From the NCBI GenBank assembly GCA_002189035.1, contig CM007991.1, forward strand, positions 558,001 to 622,000: a stretch of DNA of 64,000 nucleotides. Direction: 5' to 3'. This document shows, one piece after another, positions 23,909 through 38,700 of this stretch. A program made the translations under genes and the position numbers. The notes under the pieces were generated by a model, which saw only the letters and a program-made list of their open reading frames with translations, did not search any database and was not told the origin of the DNA. This stretch comes from Utricularia gibba. Lineage: Eukaryota > Streptophyta > Magnoliopsida > Lamiales > Lentibulariaceae. How positions within the stretch are numbered: the stretch's first letter is position 1; each line of letters starts with the position of its first letter.

Positions 23909-25046
23909 TCAGTATTTAGACGGTAGTATCCCCGAGTATCCCCATGCGGTGGTAGATATTACAACAAGCATACAACCGAGTACAGGTTGCAAGTGGGAGG
24001 ACTTGGAAGCCGAAGAGGTATCTGCATTTTCCGGAACTTGAGAAATACCTGTAGGGGTAGGGGTTCCTTGCTGATCAGGGTTGCTTGCATTTGCATATAT
24101 GGGTGAAGCACCTAAACCACTGAAAGTGAATACCGTAAATAAATTGAAAAAAAAATATGTGTGCATATTGATGATGAAGGTTTAGAAAAATGAGAATGAC
24201 AATGCAGTTCAGTTGCGATGTTTTTACCCTGTTGTGGCTCCAGTTGAAGAAGCAGTGGCTGCGGTTGGACTCACAGTGACTGGGGATGCAGGAGTCGGTG
24301 ATATTATGATAGGCCCAGTGGCAAAAATGCATGAACCAGAGCCTTCATCATCAGGAGTGATGTTATAATAACAGCCGTAGAGATTTCAATGATTCATTCT
24401 GCTGGAACTATTTGAGCATTCTTACTTGGATTCACATTCGTTAATGCAGCCATGCCTCCGAAGTCGCAGCTTCCCTGGTGTGGATTTCTCTGGTAGTAGC
24501 TATTAAATGCATATGAGGCATGACTCTGCAGCGTGTTGGGACTGTAGCAAGTTGCTCCTTGTTGAATATTTGAGCAATTTGCTCCTCCCATTCCACAAGC
24601 ATAATCCAGGGCTGCCTGAAGACTCGCCTCTGGCACTCCATTCCTTGCCACACACCAGCTCCCCTGTGGAGCCAATGGCGCACTTGCTGCAGTCAGAGGA
24701 GCCGTGATTGGATTTCCACCATTATTGACTCCGCCGATTGGGTTTGTGACAGTTGTTCTTGGGTTCAGTGTGATTGGACTGGACGAGGGGACAGTGACAA
24801 CTGCGCTGGAAGCGTCACCTGAGCCAGGGGCGCCAATGAGATTATCATTGAAGAACTTGATCATCAGTCGTCTACCCCCTGAAGCGTTTTCTGCACCTGA
24901 ACCAGATGAGCTGATCAAACACCATGAAAGGTAATGTAAGCATACATTTTCAGCCTTTGATCATATCAGATCTCACCGCAGGATAAGGCAATGCTGACAT
25001 ATAAGAGGAACATGAGAAGTATGGGATGACAAACCGCTGGTTGCAT
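23909..25046 (-). CDS. X8 (CBM43) domain protein, plasmodesmata callose-binding type
   Basis: Four exons (complement): 24977-25046, 24426-24896, 24228-24342 and 23909-24119. Phases fit throughout, giving 288 residues. The start at 25046 gives a good signal peptide (about 1-24, [15 protein letters not shown]). A Ser/Thr/Pro-rich linker follows, then the X8 domain (about 104-185) with [39 protein letters not shown] and GSCDFGG, carrying the conserved cysteines. After it come a Ser/Thr/Pro-rich stretch and a moderately hydrophobic C-terminus that could be a GPI signal, though a weak one. X8 domains bind beta-1,3-glucan. PDCB-type relatives sit at plasmodesmata and affect callose. The first intron is only 80 bp, and the acceptor chosen (TTCAG|GTGCAG) is the one that keeps frame with the signal peptide. 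Confidence 0.88.
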
Positions 25047-25458
25047 TCTTTTTTCTTCAGTGAAATGGTCAGTCCTTAACGCTTACTTGAACTGAATACT
25101 ATTACATTGCAGCTCTTTATAACACGTTACTCGCATGGAGATGGAAAAAGATTGGCATCATTGCTTAATCGGCAAGCATATAAAGATGAGAAAAAGTATA
25201 AAAGGCATGCTGAGGAAAGCAGAGAATTTATCTTCTATAAAAGGTGTAGTGGTCTCTGTAAAGTAGTATGAGAACATATTCATGTTCAAAGTATACTGAA
25301 AGAAGAAAAGTTGGTACATTTACGCTAGCAGTCGAAAGATGTGACCCCAGCTGACGACAACTTCAACCAATCGGGTCAACCCGGGTTGAAAGGATTGGAG
25401 CTCCAAGAATATTATGAGCTAATCCAAAAGTCTCTGTACAGGCAGATCAATATCAAAA
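25047..25458. other. Intergenic DNA
   Basis: Promoter of the X8 gene and the 3' UTR of the kinase locus, which is transcribed toward it. No further feature was seen. Confidence 0.5.
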
Positions 25459-28992
<3,534 letters not shown>

Positions 28993-30288
28993 TGCAAAAT
29001 TTTTGACAGGGAAACAAACCCGCACAGGTACTTTGATCAAATCCAGTCCACAGAAATCCTAATCATCAACAACAATCAGCCCATCATCCTGATCTTTTTT
29101 CTTTGAACCCCATTTTCGCTCATTGTCATTACTAAAACATGCACAAGACTCAGAGAAGTTATCATTGCCATCATTAACAACAGAAGATGATTGTCATTGA
29201 AACACACGACGAACCCCATCCGCCAATGTCCTCCCCCCATGTAACTGAACTCGAAAATGATAGCCGATGACACTCCTCAAAATTCTCCGAAATACGCGCG
29301 AGTCATTCGATACTCCTAAAAACAGGAAAAACCAAAGAATAGAAATCAAGATTTCAACATTCCCCTTCTCCCATAAGAACGATCAAAACTCGGAGATGAA
29401 ATCTTGTACCATTTTCTCTGACGATCAGCATTTGAAACTCGTAATAAAACCGTTACCCAATAGGAATTTATTGTTAATAAATTAAAACAAATATAATAAT
29501 TTGGGGTGGGCTGCATAACTTTATGGGCTGGCCGCGTGACTTGAAGGTTTAGGGCCACAGTCCAGTAGTGTTTTAAAATTCAAGATTTAATTCGGAAGCA
29601 AATCCATCAATTCGAATCCATAATTTTGATTTAATAATATTTATAAAAAAAATTAAGAATTATAACAATAATTATCATTTTTAAACCCAAAACTATGAAT
29701 AAATTAAAGAATGAGGCGAACTCAATTTCAAAATACTGATTGATATATTAGAACTCGATCGTGGTGGAACTCTTGATTATCGTATTTGATTGCGTTCTTA
29801 TGTTTGAAAAAATTCGATTGTAATGAGAAAAATGTGATAGGGATCAATGGAAGTTCACAAGTTTAAAGATCTTGATCGCCAAAAATAGAATTTCAGACAA
29901 AATACACTAGGGTTTATTACCATAGTGTGATAATAGGTTTTCATGTTGTAATTAGTACTCTATAAACGGAGGCCGATTAAGTTTCCCGAAAATTCTGAAA
30001 ATAGTAAAATATAAACTTCCAAGAAAATAAACTCAAATACTCAAAAAAGAAAACTCTCAAAAGTAAAGCAAAATGCTAAACAGTCAAATAGTAGCCCTAG
30101 CTGGTAGCGCCAGCATTTTTAAATACCTAATCAGAGGTTATTATTGCAAGAATCCGATCAACTCCATTGACCGGACCGTTTGAATTATCAGACAGGAGCA
30201 CATGGCAGCAGGTAGCCTTTCGAACTTGTTTTAATGAAGGCGACTGTTTAGCGTTGCAAGAAACGGTTCTCCTATTTCCAGAAAGGCG
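28993..30288. other. Intergenic DNA between divergent MPK9-type and LPR-B genes
   Basis: The kinase promoter and 5' UTR occupy the first part, up to perhaps 29300. AT-rich DNA and the LPR-B promoter follow. No clear TATA box was seen for LPR-B, unlike A, C and D. Confidence 0.5.
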
Positions 30289-32207
30289 ATGAAACGAAAA
30301 CGCCTTCTACTGGTTCTGGTTTTTCTTCTGCTGCACGAATTCTGCTTGGGACGTTCGCCTCCTGTTTCCGATGAGGCGCTTAAACGTGTCGCGGCGTCGT
30401 TGCCAAAGTTCGTGGACCCTCTGCCACGAATCCCAAAGCTCTTGGGATACGCACCAGGCCTCCATGGTCGTCACCGTCCGGGAGCTCTCACCATCGGCAT
30501 GTATAAAACCAAATGGGTACTCGTATTCTCTCCGTAGTATTTCGTGCTCGTAGTGGAGTTTTGACTTTAATTAAATGATTCACGTGTGCATAGAAATTCC
30601 ATCGCGACTTCCCGGAGACGACGGTGTTCGCCTACGGTGCGTCTAGAAGGGAAGCCACCGTGCCGGGGCCATTGATCGAGGCACTTCGAGGAGTTCCCAC
30701 TTACGTTAGATGGGAGAATCATCTCCCAAAGAAGCATATTTTGCCATGGGATCCGACGATCTTAACGGCCAAGCCGAGATCCAATGGTGTTCCGACGGTG
30801 GTGCATTTGCACGGAGGCATTCACCCGCCGACGAGCGACGGCAATCCTCTTGCCTGGTTTACCTGTAACTTCTCCGAACGAGGGCCTGCGTGGACGCAAT
30901 CGACGTACATGTACCCGAATGCTCAACATGCCGGGAACTTATGGTACCATGATCATGCCCTAGGGTTAACTAGGGTTAACTTGCTCGCTGGCCTGTTTGC
31001 ACCATATCGCATTATAGACCCTGAACTTGAAGACAAATTCTATCTTCCGTCGGGCCCGGAGTTCGATCATAACTTGGTCGTGTTCGACCGGAGCTTCTAC
31101 GCCGACGGCTCTCTCTACATCAATCGTACCGGAAATGTCCCACATGTTCATCCGCAATGGCAGCCGGAGTACTTCGGTCATGCGATTATAGTAAACGGCA
31201 AGGCTTGGCCGTACTTGGAGGTCCGCCGTAGAAGATACAGGTTCCGGATTACGAATGCTTCCAACGCCAGGTACTTGAGCCTCTCATTGACGAACGGTCT
31301 CTCGTTTATCGTGATCGGCTCCGATGGGTCGTACTTGCCGAGGCCAGTCACCTCCTCCACCGTCCTGGTGGCTCCGGCGGAGACATTCGACGTTGTTATC
31401 AACTTCGGTTTGTCGGCTCATGGATCGTCCATTCTCACGAACGACGCTGCTTATCCCTTTCCATCAGGAGACCCCGTCGATGAGCTCAACAGCCAGATCA
31501 TGAAGTTTATCATAACAGAAGGGCCGTCGGGTATTCCGGACACCTCAACAGTTCCGAGACAACTACATACATACACCGGAGAATCCGCAGCCAAATCGGC
31601 AACGAAAGCTGCTAAGAGGAGATACATCGGACTGTACGAATACGCAAACTCCGACGGCGAGCCGTTGCGTCTCTACATCAACGGTAAGAGATTCTCGGAC
31701 GCGGTTACAGAAACGCCGCGAATAGGGTCAACTGAAATATGGGAGGTGATAAATCTCACTGAAGACAATCACCCCCTTCACATTCACCTGGCAGAGGTTC
31801 AAGCCGTCAAGGTTCAGAGCCTGAACGATCACGGCAAACGCTTCAAAAAGTGTATGACAGCGAAGTCAGACGCCGTCGCCTGTAATATTTCTTCCTATGC
31901 TACAGGAGGTTTGCATCGTGTCCCGGAGCAGGAGAAAACATGGAAAAATGTAGTGAAGATCGCCCCCGGCAACGTGACTACGGTGGTTGTGAAGTTCAAC
32001 ATGGTAGACGGTGATCGAGACTATCCATTTGACGCCACTCTTGATCCCGGCTACGTTTATCACTGCCATGTGAGTTGAAGATGAAGTAACTGCATATCAT
32101 TTGGGATCAACATTGATTAATATCATCTTCGTTTTCTTTGTCTTTTTGTGTAGATTTTGGACCATGAAGACAACCAGATGGTGCGCCCACTAAAGCTTCT
32201 GCATTAA
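30289..32207 (+). CDS. LPR: LPR-B: LPR1/LPR2-type multicopper ferroxidase
   Basis: Three phase-0 exons: 30289-30516, 30594-32069 and 32154-32207, giving 585 residues. The signal peptide is about 1-21 (LLLVLVFLLLHEFCLG). All copper motifs are present: [27 protein letters not shown] and HCH-ILDHEDNQMVRP, the last split by intron 2. Exon 2 has 492 codons, exactly as in LPR-A, and intron positions are identical, so all four copies come from one ancestor by duplication. It is predicted to be secreted or ER-resident and to oxidise Fe(II). Axial Met and acidic residues are kept, so the gene looks functional. The third exon has Gln-Met-Val where A and D have Glu-Met-Met/Ile, a mild change. Confidence 0.95.
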
Positions 32208-33551
32208 ATTGTTGGAACCGAAGAAGGTTTCGCTTTCAACTGTTGCATTTAGCTCAACAACTCTGTACCATATTCCTACTCAATTGTTTAATGCTAATAT
32301 GCGTATAAAAATAAAGCTTAGTCAATTCCACCTGATTTTGTTACCAGTTAGGTTTCAACTACACACAACTGCTGATTGATCATGGGGGTGAGCATTATTT
32401 CCCAATTGTGATTAAAAAATTAATTTTACCAAATAATTATTAAATCAAACAATCAATATAATAATTTAAAAATAAAATAATCAAATGTATAATAAATTAC
32501 ATATTAATAATAATTAATTAAGTCTAATCTTTTTTATGTAATTTATATTTCTTGTGTATTTGAATTTCATCCAGTCTATCAAATCTTAAATTTTAATATG
32601 GTATTAAATCATTTATTAAACACTATGCATAATAAAAAAATAAGTTTTAACTGAATTAAAAACTAGTTCGACTTGATGATGAATATTAGAATAAAAAATT
32701 ATATATCAAGATTTGAAAATAAAATATTTAATTATTTAAGAATCACAAATGATTAGTAATTGATTTAATTTAATTTTTTTAATGTGATTTACGTTTTTTT
32801 ATGTATTTGAGTTTTATGTATAATCACATAATACATGGTATACTCAAATTCAACAATATTAATTGTCATAAATGGAATTAACATCGATACTGTTTGAATA
32901 GTGAACCCTGATTGTGTAAGATGCTTTCTACTATGATTTCTTGTCATGTCATGTCATATGAGAGAACCTCATAAAAGATCAGAACTAATCAAATGCGAAA
33001 AAGACACGTTTTCGGATTATCACAACAATTGATGACAACATCCCGAGATTTTGCTGCACAAGATGTGCCACAACAACAAAATCATTTCATGGAAGAAACC
33101 CAACGAAAAGACAAACAAAGGCTTCGACAGGTAGGGGCTGGCAGAAAACAATGGGCGAATGCTGCTGCTGCTGCAATAAACAACTTTCGATGAAGACATG
33201 AAATGTGTTCGAAGCATGTGAACAAACGAACTGATGCATCGTTATCCATTACAGCTTCGAATTTTGGACAATACTCATTGAAGATAAACCTCGATTCAGT
33301 TTGCTCACTTGAGGAGCTAAACAGGATCGATCACATGCAGGGGCGAAAAGGACTTTTCCATACTGAAAAACGTTGAGAGTTGAAGCTTATCACAAGTATG
33401 AGGAGGGACATTTCCAAAAATAACTTGTGAATTTGAAGTCCTCAGGCCTTCTAACAAGTCATGTAGATGAACTTGTGATCCAATCGAATTCAATTCTTTT
33501 TTATTTGATTGATTGCATTTGATGATTTTTATAAAAAAAAATTGAAATTTT

Positions 33552-33569
33552 AAATAAATAAATAAATAA

Positions 33570-33614
<45 letters not shown>
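33552..33614. repeat. Compound (AAAT)n-(AT)n microsatellite
   Basis: About six AAAT units run directly into about twenty AT units. Likely hypervariable. Confidence 0.92.
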
Positions 33615-33620
<6 letters not shown>

Positions 33621-34113
33621 TTCGCTTTGATTATCCAATTCTGAGGATTTTATGTTTTCATCTTTTAGAAAAAAAATATTTAAGAGAATCATTCTATTTG
33701 AACATGTACAGTTATTCATTCGTAATCAATGGGATACCATCACAAGTCATATTATATAGATAATATTTAAAACAGTGGAAGGGACGAGTTGACCAAAGCA
33801 CAGGGCCATCCACTATTGAGAGCTCAAAAAAAAAATGAAGACACCAAAAATCCAATACCATCTCAAGAAGGCTTACTACAGTCTCAATGTGAAAACAACA
33901 TTTTTGCAATAAGATATCAATGCCAATTTCTTACATCTTTTTTATTGCAGTTTCACGTTTTTTTCTGAATAAAAGTATAATCAATACCATGGCACTGTGA
34001 ATTCACCATGGAGTGCAGTATTGGTGAACAGAAAAGTGGGGTATGTGAGTTCACAAGGTCACAATTTCTTTTCAAAATACCTGGTGCTGAATCCTATATC
34101 TTCATGTCTGGTC

Positions 34114-34121
34114 TATAAATA
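34114..34121 (+). promoter_or_regulatory. Probable TATA box of LPR-C
   Basis: TATAAATA in the context GGTCTATAAATAATGG, 72 bp before the LPR-C ATG at 34186. Confidence 0.65.
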
Positions 34122-35233
34122 ATGGCATTCTGTCAACTTCATTCTCAGATCTGCTCTCTAGTTTGCCTCCTCGTTTTCACAAGCCATGAAACGAGAGAAG
34201 AAATGTCTCGTTCTGGTTCTTTTACTGTGGGAATCATGCTTCAGGCTATGCCTCTCTCAGCAGCCGCCCGTCACTGATCAGGCACTTCAGCAGATTGCTG
34301 CGTCCTTGCAAATGTTCGTCGACCCTCTTCCCCAAATACCGAAACTGTTGGGCTACACTCCCGGCCGCGATGGCGAACCTCATGTTCCCGGAAAGCTCAC
34401 CGTCGGCATGTATCAAACCAAATGGGTATCTACAATCTCAAATTCAACTCATTTTTCTTTGTTTAATGCTTTTATTCTGATGTTCAAGTTTTTGAAAAAC
34501 TGTTTGCAGAAATTCCACCGTGATTTCCCACCAACTACTGTTTTTGCGTACGGAACCTCGCAAGCTCGAGCGACGGTGCCGGGGCCGGCGATCGAGGCCG
34601 TACAAGGAGTTCCAACTCACGTGACATGGGAAAACCATCTCCCCAAGGAACATATTCTTCCATGGGATCCAACAATCGCCGCGGCGATACCGAAATCCGG
34701 TGGCGTCCCCACGGCGGTGCATCTGCACGGTGGCATTCACCCACCATCAAGCGATGGCCACGCCCTTGCCTGGTTCACGGCCAACTTCGCTGAACGGGGA
34801 CCGACGTGGACCCAGTCCACGTACACTTACCCTAATCTTCAATCGGGTAATCTATGGTACCATGACCACGCCGTTGGGCTAACCAGGGTTAACCTCCTCG
34901 CCGGCCTTATAGCGCCGTATGTTATTAGAGACGAGGAGCTTGAGGAAAGGCTGAATCTCCCTTCCGGTCCCGAATTCGATCGCAACTTGTTCGTGTTCGA
35001 TCGGAGCTTCTATGCCGACGGCTCGCTTTACATCAACCGCACCGGAAATGTCCCAAAAGTTCATCCGCAATGGCAACCGGAATTCTTCGGTCATGTTATA
35101 CTTGTGAACGGGAAAGCTTGGCCTTTCTTGAAAGTTCACCGCCGGAAATACAGGTTCCGGATCACCAATGCTTCCAATGCGAGATACTTGAATCTTGCAC
35201 TGACGAATGGGCTTTCGTTTACTGTAATCGGTT

Positions 35234-35238
35234 CTGAT
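35234..35238. other. Target-site duplication, left copy (CTGAT)
   Basis: CTGAT directly before the 5' LTR. The same five bases follow the 3' LTR at 40586-40590. Five bases is the usual Copia target duplication. Confidence 0.93.
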
Positions 35239-35628
35239 TGATGTCGAGTGAGGACGAATATGAGATAAACCAGCAGCAAACTGTGAGAAATGTGGAGGAC
35301 CCAGAACAGGAAAATACGAATGTGTTGAGAGATAACGGGAGGAAGAAGAAGAAGGTCTGTCAGCAACTCGGACTGATTATACTGGACAGCAAGATCAGAA
35401 GATGGGCCACCAACAAAGATCTTGCTACTCATCCACTTCAAGAAAATGGCCCAACATGATGATATGGCCCAACGTGCTGAAGTCAATATTGTTGGAAGTC
35501 GTAGTGAGCAACGGCTAATCCCTAGAAGTAGGCGACCGTTGCTAAAGAACTATAAATATGTGTACTCTTGCATAACATTAAAATATATCTGTTCTACAAC
35601 CCTCACACATCGATATAAACTGCTATCA
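35239..35628 (+). repeat. 5' LTR of the Copia element (390 bp)
   Basis: Begins TGATGTCGAG and ends GCTATCA. Contains a TATAAATA box at 35551-35558, position 313 of the LTR, a reasonable start signal for the element's transcript. Matches the 3' LTR with no difference that I could see. Confidence 0.95.
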
Positions 35629-35646
35629 TGGTGAACCCGACGTGAA
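35629..35646 (+). other. Probable tRNA primer-binding site
   Basis: Starts TGGTGAACCCGACGTGA right at the LTR edge. The leading TGG pairs with the CCA end of a tRNA. I did not identify which tRNA; it is not the common initiator-Met type (TGGTATCAGAGC). Confidence 0.65.
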
Positions 35647-35760
35647 ACAAGCAGCTCAACATTGCTATCCTTCCAAACACGGTTTGCCACTCAAACACTA
35701 CATCTAAAGGCTTCTTACCTTACTCTATATTCTATCGCAGGTTCTCAAAAGAGTGTCATC

Positions 35761-38700
35761 ATGTCTGTAACAAACATATTACCTCCCATTTTTGACGGAA
35801 AGGAATACGATATTTGGGCGCCAAAAATGGAGATATATCTCCAACTTCATGGGCTCTGGAAAATAATAGCCACTGATCCAGTTTTTGAAGGAACACCTGA
35901 AGAAAAAACTGCAGCTGAAAAAGCTTATAGAGACAAAGAAATTCAGGCTGCAGCTGTGCTAGCCACAGCAGTGGTTGGAGATGCTTACAGGTGTATAACT
36001 CGAAGGTCTCCAAGAGAGGCGTGGCTTATGCTCGAGAAAACCTTTGAAGAAACAAAGGAAGACAAGCACAGGGAGATACAGAAACTATGGAATGAAGTTT
36101 ACAACTTCAAAATTAGAGATGGCGAGGTAGCCACCAATGCAGAACAACTTCTCAAAAACCTGGAAAAACTAAAGCGCCTTGGAGAAGAAGTTGACTCCCG
36201 TGAAGAGCGCAAGCTTAAGGCCAGGATCATTCATAGTGCTCCGGCAGATTATGATGCTGTCGTTGAATCCTTGGAAGCAACCGGATTTCTAGAAACTCTG
36301 AGTCTGCAGCAACTGCTCCAACACTTCAAAAATGTGGACAGCAGACGTAAATCTCGCAATGAAGAAAATCTATTAGAAGCTGCCTTCAAAGCATCACTTA
36401 CTATAGCAGGTCCTAAAGGAGAAAATGGGACACAACAATATTCTGCACCAAGTTTCCTACCTGTCAAGAAAGAGAAAAAGGGGCCACATCCTCCTTGCCC
36501 ATATTGCGCACAGAAAAACCACATTCCAACGAACTGTTTTTGGCATCCTGAGGCTCATTGCGCAATCTGTTCAACCAAAGGCCATGTGGAGCGTGTGTGT
36601 CCCACCAAGAAATCATATGCCTCTACTTATGTTGTTGCTGCATCTTCTGAACATTCAAAAAACAAATCAATTCATGTATCTCCTGATGATTCAAATATGA
36701 AAGTGAAGTCTTCAGTTTATATCTTGTGCAGCAAGACTACTCTCTCTGATTTCACTGATCTACGACACAACACAATCTGGTTCATTGATTGCGCCTGCAG
36801 TAATCACTTGACCAACAACAAGTCTATATTCACAACATATACCCCAATATCAGGAAAAACTCTCACCATTGCTGATGGAACGCTCATTGCAGTTGAAGGT
36901 GTTGGATCAATCTGTCTGGAAACTGAACAAAAACTCATCAAGATTACTAATGTATTCTATGTACCAAAGGCTTCTCACAACTTACTGAGTGCAGGACAAC
37001 TAGCAGAATGTGGATATGAGTTGAATATAGAGAACAATATGTGCTTGTTGAAGGATTATGCTCACAATATTGTACTAAAAGTGCCCATGGTAAATCGCCT
37101 CTTTCCAGTTAACTGCATGACAACTAATAGTAATTTCTGTCTTGCAGCTGTAAATACCTCTTTCCTATGGCACAAAAGATTAGGTCACTATCATGCAAGC
37201 CAACTCAGAACAGCGCAAACCCAAGGAGTTATACATGGCGTACCTCAATTAAAGGACTGGAATTTCCCGTGCAGCACCTGTCTATTTGGGAAAATGCACA
37301 AGAAGCCATTCAAGAATCGTACTGAAGTATCCGACTCTAAACTACAGCTAGTAGTCTCTGACGTATGCGGACCTATGCATGTTGAGACACCTGGTGGAAA
37401 GAAATTCTATGTCCTATTTATTGATGACTACACCAAGCATATGTGGGTATATTTTCTTAAGCAAAAGTCTGAAGTGACTAAATACTTCAAGCAGTTCAAG
37501 ATGATGGCAGAATTACAAAGCAATTGTAGAATACTTACTTTGCATTCAGACAATGGCGGGGAATACAAATCATCCGAACTCCGAGACATCTGCAATGCAA
37601 GTGGTATAGTTCATCGGTTTACCGTTCCATATACCCCTCAACAAAATGGTGTTTGTGAAAGGAAAAATCAAACGATTATGAATATGGCTCGTTGCTTGTT
37701 ATTGGAACACAACTTACCATTGCGCTTTTGGGGAGAAGCTGTTAACACAGCGGTATTCCTATTAAATCGACTTCCCACCAAAGGAATACCTGAAGGAAAA
37801 ACTCCACATGAACTGTGGTATGGAAAAGTCCCAGATCTACAGAATCTGAAAATCTTCGGATCCCTCTGCTATGTCCATATATCTAAAGAAAAACGCAGAA
37901 AGTTAGAGAATCATGCTCAAATGGGGGTCTTTATGGGATATTCGGACTCCTCTCAAATTTACAGAATATTTATTCCATCCAAACAATGTATAGAAGTTCA
38001 AAGATGTGCTGATGTTGTGGTTGAAGAAAGTCTGACCTATGACTGGCATAATATCTCTTCTACTCCTGAAAACGAAGCTGAATATTCCAGAGACATGCAA
38101 CTCCTATTTCCTATCAATGCATCTGAAAATCTTACTGAAATGCACGAAGAGAATCTTGTCAATGAACTTCCTGAAACTAATACCACTATTACGAATAATT
38201 CCAATCTTGTTGGTGCAGAAACAGAGGACAACAATTATTTCAGACATCACTCAGAAAGGAATCAAGACATGCAAAGTAATGATCATATGCCATATCCTAC
38301 TTCGTCGCAACAGCCTCAACATGGAGAAAGCAGAGAATCAGAATATCAATTCTCTTCATTACAAGAACAGGAGGAAAATACATCTCACTTCCAAAACTCT
38401 GAGCAAATTATATCTGAAAGACATGATAACACAGAAAATATCTCAGAAGATTCAGCAAACAACTACAATTCCTATACACATCACTTTATGCTGCAGTCAG
38501 CCGATCATCTCATAGATGAAGAGCCTGCTAGAGGTTACTGTCCTCTTACTGAAGTCTATGACAGATCGCTTATGATTTGTGAACCTACCTCTCCCTTCGA
38601 AGCTCTCAATGATCCTGCATGGAAAACCTCAATGGATAATGAGTTACAGGCCATAGCAGAGCATCAAGTGTGGACAGCGGTGGATAAACCTCTCAATATT

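Larger units (their letters stand above)
32208..34185. other. Intergenic DNA between LPR-B and LPR-C
   Basis: LPR-B 3' UTR, then AT-rich DNA including the microsatellite at 33552-33614, then the LPR-C promoter. Short open frames here (for example about 33000-33200) have no family resemblance. Confidence 0.5.

Noticed and set aside
32993-33193. 66-codon plus-strand open frame rich in Gln
   Set aside because: Low complexity and no splice partner or family match.
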